This document shows, in pieces, positions 25,034-34,050 of a stretch of 50,487 bases of DNA (the first letter of the stretch is position 1; the number at the start of each line of letters is the position of its first letter). Under the pieces are notes generated by a model that saw only the letters and a program-made list of their open reading frames with translations, made no database searches and had not been told where the DNA came from. The DNA comes from an uncultured Bacteroidales bacterium (GTDB lineage: Bacteria > Bacteroidota > Bacteroidia > Bacteroidales > Muribaculaceae), in the NCBI GenBank assembly GCA_945829225.1, contig CALZTY010000014.1, forward strand, positions 1 through 50,487. The letters are read 5' to 3'. The position numbers and the translations under genes were made by a program.

Positions 25034-25210
25034 ACCTTTGCCAAGCATCAAAAATAACATTTTTCTTTGAATTGCTAAGATTTTGCGCGAATAAATGTTG
25101 AATAGTGGAATTTTTCAACCTGGAAAATTTGAAAATGCTATATTTTGGGCGATAAAACTGAAAAAGCGACATATAGTTAAAGTTTGTAAAAATAATACTT
25201 ACTTCTATCC

Positions 25211-25294
25211 ATATGTTTTATAACATAGTTTTACGGCTAATTTTTTAAGAAACATTTGGAAAAATGCAAGCGCCAATATGTTATAAAACATATC
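25211..25294. repeat. 17-bp inverted copy pair
   Basis: The sequence ATATGTTTTATAACATA at 25211-25227 recurs exactly in reverse complement at 25278-25294. The second copy is the upper stem of the amylase terminator. Each copy is also nearly palindromic in itself. Confidence 0.6.
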
Positions 25295-25306
25295 AGCGCT
25301 TGCATA
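25260..25306 (-). terminator. Terminator of the amylase gene
   Basis: ATGCAAGCGC at 25265-25274 pairs with GCGCTTGCAT at 25297-25306, and an inner ATATGTT/AACATAT stem continues the hairpin. On the minus strand it is followed by TTTTT. It lies about 20 bases after the amylase stop. Confidence 0.75.
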
Positions 25307-25325
25307 TTGTAAGACTATTGTCTAA

Positions 25326-26741
25326 TTAGCGCACATAGATAATGTAAGAAGTGTGGGGAGCGACCTTGCCGGAGAGGGTGCCTCGCTTGGCGGTGAAGGT
25401 GGAGCCATGTACCTCGTCGGTATATGTTCCGTCGGGCAGGGTGGTCTGCACGTTCAGTTTGACTTCCTTGTCGCTGAAATTGATGAGTGCGGCACCGGCA
25501 TTGCTGCGGCATACCTCGACAACAGCGCCGTCGGCATCGGTGAAGAGGAGTTCGGCATTACCGCTCATAGCGGTGCGGAACTTGTTGGCAGCCACTACCT
25601 CGGGGTGCATGAACTCGGCATTGCCACGAGCGCCGATGCGGTTGTTGCCCCAATAATTCTCGCGGGTGCTGCCGTCGGGACGGCTGTAGAACAAGGGGCG
25701 ACCATGCTGGCGAGCGGCGAGGAATACCCAGCCGGTGCGTATCTGCTCGTCGGTGAGCCCGGCGCTCTCGTGGGCGTTGCAATATGTATCGTGGCTCTCT
25801 ACCCAGGTTACGAGGTGGTTGGGGCTCATTGAGTGATGCCAGTTGGTGAGCAAGTCGTTGCACACGCGACCGGCGTGGAGCACTTCGCGGAGCATGTGAC
25901 CATAAGAACTTGCGGTGAGGTCCATATACTCGGCATATTCAGCCTCGGGGACGTTCTTGTCTTGGAGGACCTCGCCGTAGATGTAGAGGCTATCGGGCAT
26001 GAGCAGAGAAAGACCGCGCACAGCCTTGCGACCGGTGGCAACGTCCCAGAAATCATTCTCGGTAGCGAGGGGGTCAACGGGGTCGGAGTGCACGCCGATA
26101 TGCTTGGCGGTGTCGTATCGGAAGCCGCGGGCGCCGAGGTTGATCAAGTCGTTGACATACTGCAGGTAGTAGTATTGGAAGTCGGGGTTTTCGGTGTTGA
26201 CGTCGGGCAACTTACCCATCATGCCGGTGGTGCATTGCAGGCGGTCGTTGTAGTCGGTGATGTCAACCAAGCCGTTGGCATGGAAAAGTTTGTCGTGTCC
26301 GCCCACAGCGTTGTCGAGACCGGGAAGGACGGCGGTGTGGTCGATTGCAGTGTGATTGGGAAGGACGTCAACCAAGACCTTGATGCCGTAGGCATAAGCG
26401 CTGTCGCACATATTCTTGAAGTCGTCGCGGGTTCCGAGCATATAGTTGCCTATTTTCCAGTCGGTGGGTTGGTAATAGAAGTACCATTTGCCCATCACGG
26501 AGTCGCCGGGTTCGCTGAAAAGTGCGGGGCCGCCGTTGTCGCCGACGAAGCAAGTCTGCACGGGCGAGGTCTGCACATAAGTGTAGCCGGCGTCGGCAAT
26601 GTTCTTCATATTCTCGGCAATAGTGTTGAGCGACCAGGTCCAAGCGTGGAGGATAACTTCGTCCTCGGTGGGGACAGATTGGGCATTTGTCACAGCCGGC
26701 GCAACGAGGGCGGCGGCGATGAGTAGTCGAAGTGCTTTCAT
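25326..26741 (-). CDS. Secreted GH13 alpha-amylase
   Basis: A 471-residue glycoside hydrolase of family 13. A signal peptide (about 1-20, ending AVTNAQ) is followed by the (beta/alpha)8 barrel. The four conserved regions are DVLPNH (125-130), GFRYDTAKH (206-214, nucleophile Asp210), YGEVLQ (acid/base Glu257) and VESHD (Asp318). The C-terminal beta domain is short (about 390-471). It lacks a lipobox, so it is probably periplasmic and would cleave alpha-1,4-glucans. No SusC/SusD pair is next to it, so it is not part of a visible starch utilisation locus. Confidence 0.92.
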   Translation of the reverse strand: MKALRLLIAAALVAPAVTNAQSVPTEDEVILHAWTWSLNTIAENMKNIADAGYTYVQTSPVQTCFVGDNGGPALFSEPGDSVMGKWYFYYQPTDWKIGNYMLGTRDDFKNMCDSAYAYGIKVLVDVLPNHTAIDHTAVLPGLDNAVGGHDKLFHANGLVDITDYNDRLQCTTGMMGKLPDVNTENPDFQYYYLQYVNDLINLGARGFRYDTAKHIGVHSDPVDPLATENDFWDVATGRKAVRGLSLLMPDSLYIYGEVLQDKNVPEAEYAEYMDLTASSYGHMLREVLHAGRVCNDLLTNWHHSMSPNHLVTWVESHDTYCNAHESAGLTDEQIRTGWVFLAARQHGRPLFYSRPDGSTRENYWGNNRIGARGNAEFMHPEVVAANKFRTAMSGNAELLFTDADGAVVEVCRSNAGAALINFSDKEVKLNVQTTLPDGTYTDEVHGSTFTAKRGTLSGKVAPHTSYIIYVR

Positions 26742-26836
26742 GCTGATATTAATGTGATTAGGTGTTGAAGTAAGTAATAATGGACAAAGATAGTGAAAAT
26801 CTTACATATAATAATAGTTAAAACATGTAAAAGCTC

Positions 26837-26866
26837 ATTGTCTTAACATTATTTTGTTTAAATTTG
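26837..26866 (+). promoter_or_regulatory. Promoter of the lipoprotein-DUF5723 pair
   Basis: ATTG at 26837-26840, an 18-base spacer and TAAATTTG at 26859-26866 precede the ATG at 26914. On the other strand TATCTTTG (plus 26785-26792) may serve the divergent amylase gene. Confidence 0.5.
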
Positions 26867-26913
26867 CGCCTATTAAGTGCTATGTCTATAATCACCAATC
26901 AATATAAGTAGAT

Positions 26914-28680
26914 ATGAAGAATTATTTTATTAATGGTGGGCTAATGATTGCATGTGCATCGTTAGTTGTTGCATGTGTCAATGACGATTACGACTTGTCG
27001 GACATTGATACAACCACTCAAATCAAGGTTGAGAACCTTACTTTGCCCGTCAACATCGACGTGGTGACCTTAGGGGACATCATTACATTTGACGAAGATT
27101 CCAAGATTCAGCCGGTAGTGATTGACGGAGTAGAGATGTACGCTCTCACCGAGAACGGCACCTTCTCCTCCGATCCCATTACTATCGACCGCGTGACCGC
27201 TCCGGCGCCGGTGCTGCCTGCCAATGAGTCGTACCTCGACCAATTGTTGCCGACGGGGATGCGCGTACCTTCATTTGACCCGACCACCGGGACCATCACT
27301 TATGAAATTACCGAGATGGGTGACAACGTGCATTACAATGCCGGCAAAGTCGACCCGGCAATCGTGTCGTTGGAATCGGTGAAGGCAAATCTGTCATTCA
27401 CCATCACACTGAAGACCCTCAACGTCTCCTCGGGTATCAAGAGCGTGACATTCAACGACTTGGTGCTGCAGATGCCCAAGGGACTTGAGGCACAGCCCGA
27501 GCGCGGCACCTACGATGCCACCACCGGGCACTGGACAATCGACGAATATGTCACTGACGGCTACAATGTCTCCATATCAATTCAAGCCTCGGCTATCGAC
27601 TTCGATATGGCAGGAGCCACCATTGATGCCAACCATCAGTTCACCTACGACGGCGCGTTCAAAATCCTTAGCGGCTATGTGAGCATCACCCCCGAGTCGT
27701 TGAGCGAAGTCTTGCCTACATCATTGCATTTCCGCACCGAATATGCGTTGAGCGACTTGGAAGCCACCGCCTTTACCGGCGTGGTCAACTACAAACTCGA
27801 TGGCATGGATATTGACCCGGTAAGCCTCAGCGATATACCCGACTTCCTCGACTGCGAGGGTACCAATATCCTTCTTGCCAATCCGCAGATTTATCTGCAA
27901 GTGAACAATCCCGTGGCAGACAATGCTCTCGATTGCAGCACCGGCATCACTCTTACTGCCATCCGCGAGGGAGCAGCCGCTCTGCCTTTCTCGCCCGACA
28001 ATGGCGCATTCACCATCGGTCATAACAAAGGCGTGACCGGCAAGTACAACTTTGTCCTGACTCCCTCGAAGGACAATATCGCCGTGCCCGAAGCCTATGC
28101 CGACGGACTCACATTCGTGAAATTCACCACCCTGAGCGACTTGCTGTCGTCACCCGCCGGCAACGGTATGCCCGACCAAATCGGTATCACCCTCAACGAG
28201 CCGCAGATACCTACCCAGCACGTCACCGACTTTGCTCTGGGGCGCACACTTCCCGCGGTTGAAGGCTCCTATGACTTGGTAGCACCTTTGGCTCTGAAGG
28301 AAGGCTCGAAAATCATCTATACCGAGACCGAGGATGGCTGGAACGACGAGGATGTCGACGCTCTCACCATCACCCAGTTGTCGCTCTCCGCTACCGTCAC
28401 CAACCAATGCCCCTTGGCAGTGGAGATGGTTGCCTGGCCTATCGACGTGAAAGGTAATCGCATCCCCGGTGTGGAGATTGTCAGCAGCCGAGTAGAAGCC
28501 AACTCTACCGACGTGCCTCTGACCATCAAGATGACCGGCAAGGTGCAACACCTCGACGGCGTAGTTTTCGAGGCTCGCGTTGACGGTTCAGCCGACAATA
28601 CCGCCTTGGCACCGACACAGACCATCACCCTCAAGAAGGTCCGTGCCGTCGTGAGCGGTTACTACGAGAAGGAACTTTAA
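26914..28680 (+). CDS. Large beta-rich lipoprotein, unknown function
   Basis: A 588-residue lipoprotein with leader and lipobox VVAC (Cys21) followed by VNDDYDLSDID. The mature chain is rich in Thr, Val and Asp with alternating strand patterns, suggesting several Ig-like or beta-sandwich domains. No catalytic motif is visible. It lies 27 bases upstream of a DUF5723 gene, and this pairing of a lipoprotein with a DUF5723 protein suggests a shared surface structure (inference). I do not recognise the family beyond being Bacteroidales-like. Confidence 0.7.
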   Translation: MKNYFINGGLMIACASLVVACVNDDYDLSDIDTTTQIKVENLTLPVNIDVVTLGDIITFDEDSKIQPVVIDGVEMYALTENGTFSSDPITIDRVTAPAPVLPANESYLDQLLPTGMRVPSFDPTTGTITYEITEMGDNVHYNAGKVDPAIVSLESVKANLSFTITLKTLNVSSGIKSVTFNDLVLQMPKGLEAQPERGTYDATTGHWTIDEYVTDGYNVSISIQASAIDFDMAGATIDANHQFTYDGAFKILSGYVSITPESLSEVLPTSLHFRTEYALSDLEATAFTGVVNYKLDGMDIDPVSLSDIPDFLDCEGTNILLANPQIYLQVNNPVADNALDCSTGITLTAIREGAAALPFSPDNGAFTIGHNKGVTGKYNFVLTPSKDNIAVPEAYADGLTFVKFTTLSDLLSSPAGNGMPDQIGITLNEPQIPTQHVTDFALGRTLPAVEGSYDLVAPLALKEGSKIIYTETEDGWNDEDVDALTITQLSLSATVTNQCPLAVEMVAWPIDVKGNRIPGVEIVSSRVEANSTDVPLTIKMTGKVQHLDGVVFEARVDGSADNTALAPTQTITLKKVRAVVSGYYEKEL

Positions 28681-28707
28681 TGCCCGTAACAATAAATTAT
28701 CCAAGCA

Positions 28708-30087
28708 ATGAAAGCAATATTTAAATATACAATCGCCGCCATGTTGTGCGGCGCCGCTGTCGGCGTTTCGGCTCAAAATACCAATTCGGGCTACTTCCTC
28801 GACAACTACCTCTATCGCTATCAGATGAATCCCGCCTTTGGCAACGACAAGAACTTCGTGTCAATGCCTGCTCTGGGCGACCTCAACGTGGCTGTCAACG
28901 GCTCGCTCAATCTGTCGAGCATCATCTACAACCGCAACGGACACACCGTGCTCTTCACCAACCCGCTGGTGTCGGTCGACGAGGTGATGTCGGGTATCAA
29001 AGACAAGAACACCATCGGTTCAAACATCAAAGTCAATGTACTCAGTGCCGGTTTTAAGGCATTCGGAGGCTACAATACCGTGTCGATTAATGCCGTTGCC
29101 GACGTAAATGCAGCAGTGCCCGGCTCATTGATATCTCTCGCCAAGGAAGGTGTCACCAATCGCACCTACGATATTCGCGATTTGTCGGCAAGCGCCTATG
29201 GCTATGCCGAGGTTGCTCTGGGACACTCACACGAAATCAAGGCACTCCCCGGCTTGCGTGTAGGTGCAAATCTCAAGTTCCTCATCGGTATGGCTAATTT
29301 TGATGCCTACTTCAATAATGCGCATCTTGAGTTGGGTACCGACTCGTGGACTGCCACCACCAATGCAGATATCTATGCCAATATGGGTAGTTTCCAGTAC
29401 GAGCACAAGATAAGCGAGACCTCGGGGCGTGAATACGTATCGTCATGCAACTTCGACGGCGAGGACTCCTTTGGTCCCAACGGCTTCGGTGTAGCCTTTG
29501 ACCTCGGTGCCGAGTATCAGTGGCGCGACTTCACCTTCTCGCTGGCGGCTATTGACTTGGGCTTCATCAACTTCTCCGACACCAAGCACGCATCGACCAA
29601 CGGCGACCGCACCATCGAGACCGACGCCTATGTGTTCAGCGCCAATGGTGACGTTCCCAACTCCTTTGAGGACGAGTGGGACCGCTTCACCGACGACCTC
29701 GAGAACCTGTACCAACTCACCGACATGGGCAACATCGGCTCGCGTTCGCGCACCCTCCATGCCACCCTCAACGTGGGTGTCGACTATGCCCTGCCCATGT
29801 ACCGCAAGTTGCACTTCGGCTTCCTCAGCACCACACGCCTCGCCGGCAAGTACACCTGGACCGAGGCTCGCATCTCGGCTAACGTGCACCCCGTCAAGTG
29901 CTTCTCTGCCGACGTGAACCTCGCTATGGGTACCTATGGCGTGGGCTTTGGCTGGATGCTCAACCTCCACACCACCGGATTCAATATGTTCCTCGGTATG
30001 GACCGCACCATGGGCGAATGTACCAAGCAGTTTGTGCCGATGAACTCCAACGCCTCCGTCAACTTCGGTATCAACTTCCCCTTCTGA
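28708..30087 (+). CDS. DUF5723-like outer-membrane protein
   Basis: A 459-residue exported protein with a signal peptide (about 1-22, ending GVSAQ), then SGYFLDNYLYRYQMNPAF, a start typical of DUF5723 proteins. The rest alternates in strands rich in Gly, Asn and aromatic residues and ends in SVNFGINFPF with a terminal Phe, like an outer-membrane barrel. The role is unknown. It is co-transcribed with the upstream lipoprotein and is followed by a strong terminator. Confidence 0.78.
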   Translation: MKAIFKYTIAAMLCGAAVGVSAQNTNSGYFLDNYLYRYQMNPAFGNDKNFVSMPALGDLNVAVNGSLNLSSIIYNRNGHTVLFTNPLVSVDEVMSGIKDKNTIGSNIKVNVLSAGFKAFGGYNTVSINAVADVNAAVPGSLISLAKEGVTNRTYDIRDLSASAYGYAEVALGHSHEIKALPGLRVGANLKFLIGMANFDAYFNNAHLELGTDSWTATTNADIYANMGSFQYEHKISETSGREYVSSCNFDGEDSFGPNGFGVAFDLGAEYQWRDFTFSLAAIDLGFINFSDTKHASTNGDRTIETDAYVFSANGDVPNSFEDEWDRFTDDLENLYQLTDMGNIGSRSRTLHATLNVGVDYALPMYRKLHFGFLSTTRLAGKYTWTEARISANVHPVKCFSADVNLAMGTYGVGFGWMLNLHTTGFNMFLGMDRTMGECTKQFVPMNSNASVNFGINFPF

Positions 30088-30111
30088 TACGATACTTTGT
30101 TTCCTGATAAT

Positions 30112-30151
30112 AAGCCCTGTAGGACCTCGGTGTCCTGCGGGGCTTTTTTTG
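30112..30151 (+). terminator. Intrinsic terminator after the DUF5723 gene
   Basis: AGCCC pairs with GGGCT and AGGAC with GTCCT around a CTCGGT loop, followed by TTTTTTT. The remaining bases to 30296 are AT-rich and hold no gene. Confidence 0.88.
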
Positions 30152-30296
30152 TTGTCGTCTCTGTTGTTTTTCATTGTAATAGATTTAAAAGGTTAATAAT
30201 TTCAGAATGACGCCGCAAAGTTACAATATAAATTGTAAATATGCAAATATTTCTGCAGAAATTGTTTTATTACGTCTATTGAAAAAGAAATTTCCC

Positions 30297-30379
30297 CCCC
30301 TGAATTGTGACAAATTTTTCGACTTTTTGCCCCTGAAATAGAACAAAATTTTGTATTTTTGCCCCTGAATTGAAACAAA
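30297..30379 (+). repeat. Three tandem 32-33 bp units before an AAA/DUF4143 gene
   Basis: The element CCCCTGAATTGAAACAAA occurs at 30297-30314, 30330-30347 and 30362-30379 with two to three differences. The period is 33 then 32 bases, about three helix turns, and T-rich sequence separates the units. TATTTTTG at 30354-30361, just before the third unit, is a good -7 promoter box. The ATPase start codon follows at 30387. The layout suggests a cooperative protein-binding array over the promoter. Confidence 0.7.
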
Positions 30380-30386
30380 AAAGAAA

Positions 30387-31739
30387 ATGTTTAGGCGAAA
30401 AATCATAACAAAATTAGAGTCATGGAAGCGTAGTGATGTTCATAAACCGCTGATACTCAGGGGTGCGCGACAAGTTGGCAAGACTACAGTGGTAAATCAG
30501 TTCGGAGCCGAGTTCGACAATTATCTTTATATAAATATGGAGATAACTGAGAATTTGCGTCTGATTGAAATGGAAATACCATTGAATGACTTGGTAAGAT
30601 TGATGTTTGTCCGCTTGGGTCAGTCGCCCAAAGAGGGAACGACGCTGATATTTATAGATGAGATACAAAATTCGGCAAAAGCAATTGCGCTGTTACGGTA
30701 TTTTTATGAGGAAAGGCCGGATTTGTATGTGGTTGCGGCAGGAAGTTTATTGGAGAATATAGTAGATGTAAAAGCCAGTTTTCCTGTGGGACGAGTACAA
30801 TATATGGCGATGCGACCGTGCTCGTTTTGTGAGTTTATAGATGCGATAGGTCGGATGGACCTTAGCGCTGTGCTTGCTGACAAGGTGGAGTATACCGTGG
30901 CATTTCATAACGAACTGATGTACCAATTCAATCAATATGCAATAGTAGGTGGAATGCCTGAGGCGGTGCAGAAATATGCGCAAACCGGCGATGTCCTTGC
31001 GCTTGATGATATATATGAGACACTGATACAGGCTTATAAAGATGATACGGAGAAATATGTCAAAGGCAGCAAGTTGACAGATGTGGTACGCTTTGTGTTG
31101 ACGTATGGTTGGGCGTTTGCGGGCGAGACTATAACATTGGGGAACTTTGCTAATTCGGGCTACAAATCAAGAGAGGTTGCGGAGGCATTCAGACTATTGG
31201 AGAAGGCAATGCTTCTTGAATTGATTTATCCGGTATCATCGACCAAGATACCTGCAATACCGGAGACACGGCGAGCGCCAAAAATGGTTTGGTTTGATAC
31301 CGGTATGGTCAATTACCAAGCCGGAATAAGGAAAGAAATAATCGGTAGTATTGATATGGTCGATACGTGGCGAGGTCATATCGCCGAGCAGGTAGTTGCT
31401 CAAGAACTGCTCACGCTCGACGATAAAGTGAGCAGTCATCGTTCATTCTGGGCAAGACCTAATAATGGTGCAGAGGTGGATTTTGTTATTACACATAACT
31501 CACGAATATATCCTATTGAGGTTAAGACAGGCTCTAATGCTCATTTGCGTTCGCTACAAGTGTTTATGGATAACACGGATGTAGATATTGCAATAAGGGT
31601 GTGGTCCAAGCCATTGTCAATAGATACGGTAAGCACGCCTACCGGGAAATCGTTTAGAATCGTAAATTTGCCCTTCTATCTCATTAATCGCATCACGGAT
31701 ATAATAGACCAAATTGAATCAAGAGGGGATAATTCTTAA
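30387..31739 (+). CDS. AAA+ ATPase with DUF4143 C-terminus (first copy)
   Basis: A 450-residue ATP-binding protein. Walker A GARQVGKTT has Lys32, and Walker B TLIFIDEIQ has Asp91 and Glu92. The middle part is the AAA_14 fold. The C-terminal DUF4143 domain shows E-V-D-F followed by PIEVKTG, the pattern of a PD-(D/E)xK nuclease-like core. The cellular role of the family is not established. The gene is AT-richer than its neighbours, stands alone between operons and has a dedicated repeat array upstream, consistent with an acquired, self-regulated unit (inference). Confidence 0.88.
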   Translation: MFRRKIITKLESWKRSDVHKPLILRGARQVGKTTVVNQFGAEFDNYLYINMEITENLRLIEMEIPLNDLVRLMFVRLGQSPKEGTTLIFIDEIQNSAKAIALLRYFYEERPDLYVVAAGSLLENIVDVKASFPVGRVQYMAMRPCSFCEFIDAIGRMDLSAVLADKVEYTVAFHNELMYQFNQYAIVGGMPEAVQKYAQTGDVLALDDIYETLIQAYKDDTEKYVKGSKLTDVVRFVLTYGWAFAGETITLGNFANSGYKSREVAEAFRLLEKAMLLELIYPVSSTKIPAIPETRRAPKMVWFDTGMVNYQAGIRKEIIGSIDMVDTWRGHIAEQVVAQELLTLDDKVSSHRSFWARPNNGAEVDFVITHNSRIYPIEVKTGSNAHLRSLQVFMDNTDVDIAIRVWSKPLSIDTVSTPTGKSFRIVNLPFYLINRITDIIDQIESRGDNS

Positions 31740-31764
31740 TTATGGTGAAAAGAGGGTGAGGATT

Positions 31765-31795
31765 ATTGATAATCGGCGGAGAATTAGTAAATTTG
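31765..31795 (+). promoter_or_regulatory. glyS promoter
   Basis: ATTG at 31765-31768, a 19-base spacer and TAAATTTG at 31788-31795 form a near-ideal Bacteroidota promoter. The glyS ATG lies 41 bases downstream. Confidence 0.65.
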
Positions 31796-31835
31796 CACGT
31801 TAAAAGCGAATATTCAACAAATAAACAATAAATCA

Positions 31836-33380
31836 ATGGCACAACAAGAAGATGTGTTTAAGAAGATTGTCGCTCATGCCAAGGAATATGGTTTTGTATT
31901 CCCTTCGAGCGAAATCTATGACGGTCTGTCGGCAGTATATGATTACGGACAGAATGGTGTCGAACTGAAGAATAATATCAAGCGCTACTGGTGGGAGGCG
32001 ATGACCCTGTTGCACGAGAATATCGTGGGTATCGACTCAGCCATCTTTATGCACCCTACAATATGGAAGGCGTCGGGACACGTCGACGCATTCAATGACC
32101 CGTTGATTGACAACCGTGACTCCAAGAAGCGCTATCGCGCCGATGTCCTCATCGAGGACCATATCGCCAAGATAGATGAAAAAATCGACAAGGAAGTCGA
32201 GAAGGCTCGCAAGCGCTTCGGTGACTCCTTCGACGAGGAAATGTTCAAGCAGACCAACCAGCGCGTGGTGGATTACATCAAGCATCGCGAGGCTGTCCAC
32301 ACCCGCTTCAGCGAGGCAATGAATGCCAACGACCTCGAGGGCTTGCGCAACATCATCATCGATGAGGAAATTGTAGACCCCATCTCGGGCACCCGCAACT
32401 GGACCGATGTGCGCCAGTTTAACCTCATGTTCAGCACCGAAATGGGCTCCACTGCTGACGGCTCAATGACCGTGTACCTGCGTCCCGAGACCGCCCAAGG
32501 TATCTTTGTGAACTACCTCAACGTGCAGAAGACCGGTCGCATGCGCATCCCCTTTGGTATCGCACAGATTGGTAAGGCATTCCGCAACGAAATCGTTGCT
32601 CGCCAATTCATTTTCAGAATGCGCGAGTTCGAGCAGATGGAGATGCAATTCTTTGTTCGCCCCGGCGACGAGATGCGCTGGTTTGCTTACTGGAAGGAAT
32701 GGCGTCTGCGCTGGCACAAGGCTTTGGGCTTGGGCGACGAGAAATATCGCTACCACGACCACGAGAAACTCGCCCACTATGCCAACGCTGCCACCGACAT
32801 CGAGTTCCAGATGCCCTTTGGCTTCAAGGAGGTGGAAGGTATCCACTCGCGTACCGACTTCGACTTGTCGCAGCACGAGAAATATTCCGGCAAGAAAATT
32901 CAGTACTTCGACCCCGAGTTGAATGCGTCATACACCCCCTACGTCATAGAGACCTCTATCGGTGTGGATCGCATGTTCCTATCGGTGCTGTGCTCATCCT
33001 ACGAGGAGCAAGCCCTCGAGGGCGGCGACTCGCGCGTCGTGTTGCACTTGCCGGCAGCCTTGGCACCGACCAAGTGTGCCGTGATGCCCCTTGTCCGCAA
33101 GGATGGTCTGCCCGAGAAAGCTCGCGAAATCGTTGACGAACTCAAGTTTGACTTCACAACTCATTACGACGAGAAAGACTCAATCGGCAAGCGCTACCGC
33201 CGCCAAGATGCCGTGGGTACTCCCTACTGTATCACCGTCGACCACCAGACCCTCGAGGACAACACAGTCACCCTGCGCGAGCGTGACTCTATGGAGCAAA
33301 TCCGCGTGAATATCAACGACTTGCACGCCCTTATCCATGATAAGGTGAGTCTCAACTCGTTGTTGCGCAAACTCAAATAA
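31836..33380 (+). CDS. glyS: Glycyl-tRNA synthetase
   Basis: A class II homodimeric synthetase that charges tRNA-Gly. At 514 residues it has the eukaryote-like single-chain form. Motif 2 is in FRNEIVARQFIFRMREFEQME, followed by QFFVRPG. Motif 3 lies near SIGVDRMFLSVL. The C-terminal anticodon-binding domain starts near PTKCAVMPLV (about residue 410). It heads a four-gene run with lemA, an FKBP-type isomerase and rpoN, with gaps of 24, 16 and 14 bases. Confidence 0.96.
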   Translation: MAQQEDVFKKIVAHAKEYGFVFPSSEIYDGLSAVYDYGQNGVELKNNIKRYWWEAMTLLHENIVGIDSAIFMHPTIWKASGHVDAFNDPLIDNRDSKKRYRADVLIEDHIAKIDEKIDKEVEKARKRFGDSFDEEMFKQTNQRVVDYIKHREAVHTRFSEAMNANDLEGLRNIIIDEEIVDPISGTRNWTDVRQFNLMFSTEMGSTADGSMTVYLRPETAQGIFVNYLNVQKTGRMRIPFGIAQIGKAFRNEIVARQFIFRMREFEQMEMQFFVRPGDEMRWFAYWKEWRLRWHKALGLGDEKYRYHDHEKLAHYANAATDIEFQMPFGFKEVEGIHSRTDFDLSQHEKYSGKKIQYFDPELNASYTPYVIETSIGVDRMFLSVLCSSYEEQALEGGDSRVVLHLPAALAPTKCAVMPLVRKDGLPEKAREIVDELKFDFTTHYDEKDSIGKRYRRQDAVGTPYCITVDHQTLEDNTVTLRERDSMEQIRVNINDLHALIHDKVSLNSLLRKLK

Positions 33381-33404
33381 CAAACTATCCCCCCTCTGAC
33401 CGTT

Positions 33405-34034
33405 ATGAAAAAGAAATTAATCCAACCCTGGGTGATAATCGTCACCGTCTTAGTAGTCATCATAATAGCCTGCGTGGGCTGGGGCATCAGCATGAATAAC
33501 AAACTGATAACCGAAGCCGAGAAGGTGGAGGCTCAATGGAGCCAGGTGGAGAACCAATTCCAGCGCCGTCTCGACCTTATCCCCAACCTGGTGGAGACTG
33601 TCAAGGGCTATGCTTCGCACGAGAGCGAGACCCTCGAGAGCCTTACGGCAGCGCGTGCCGGGCTCAGCAGCGCCTATAATGATGCTCAAGCCGTGCAACA
33701 AGCCGGACAGCCCGGCGACGATGCCGGCATGCAAGCCTATAGCGATGCACAGAACCGACTCAAGGGCGCTCTCAACCTGTATGTGAACGCTGTGCATGAG
33801 GCTTATCCCGACCTCAAAGCCAACGAGCAGTTCCTCAGCCTCCAGACCCAATTGGAAGGTACCGAGAACCGTATCGCCGTTGAGCGTCAGCGCTATATCG
33901 AGACCGTGCGCGACTACAACGTGATGGTGCGTCGCTTCCCCGCCTCGCTCATCGCCTCGATGAACGGCTTCGAGACCAAGCCTCAGTTTAAGGCTGACGA
34001 AGGTGCCGCCACCGCTCCTCAAGTATCTTTCTAA
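33405..34034 (+). CDS. LemA family membrane protein
   Basis: A 209-residue protein with one N-terminal membrane helix (about 7-29) and a four-helix bundle facing outside. The LemA signature is clear: QWSQVENQFQRRLDLIPNLV followed by KGYASHE and, later, IAVERQRYIETVRDYNVMVR. The function is not well defined; LemA proteins are linked to envelope stress and signalling in other bacteria. In this window it lies between glyS and the isomerase-rpoN pair. Confidence 0.92.
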   Translation: MKKKLIQPWVIIVTVLVVIIIACVGWGISMNNKLITEAEKVEAQWSQVENQFQRRLDLIPNLVETVKGYASHESETLESLTAARAGLSSAYNDAQAVQQAGQPGDDAGMQAYSDAQNRLKGALNLYVNAVHEAYPDLKANEQFLSLQTQLEGTENRIAVERQRYIETVRDYNVMVRRFPASLIASMNGFETKPQFKADEGAATAPQVSF

Positions 34035-34050
34035 GACTGATTAGTAGCCA

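Noticed and set aside
30221-30406. 61-codon minus-strand frame over the triple repeat before the first AAA/DUF4143 gene
   Set aside because: It simply reads through the AT-rich repeats (F, N, K, R-rich) and overlaps the ATPase start.
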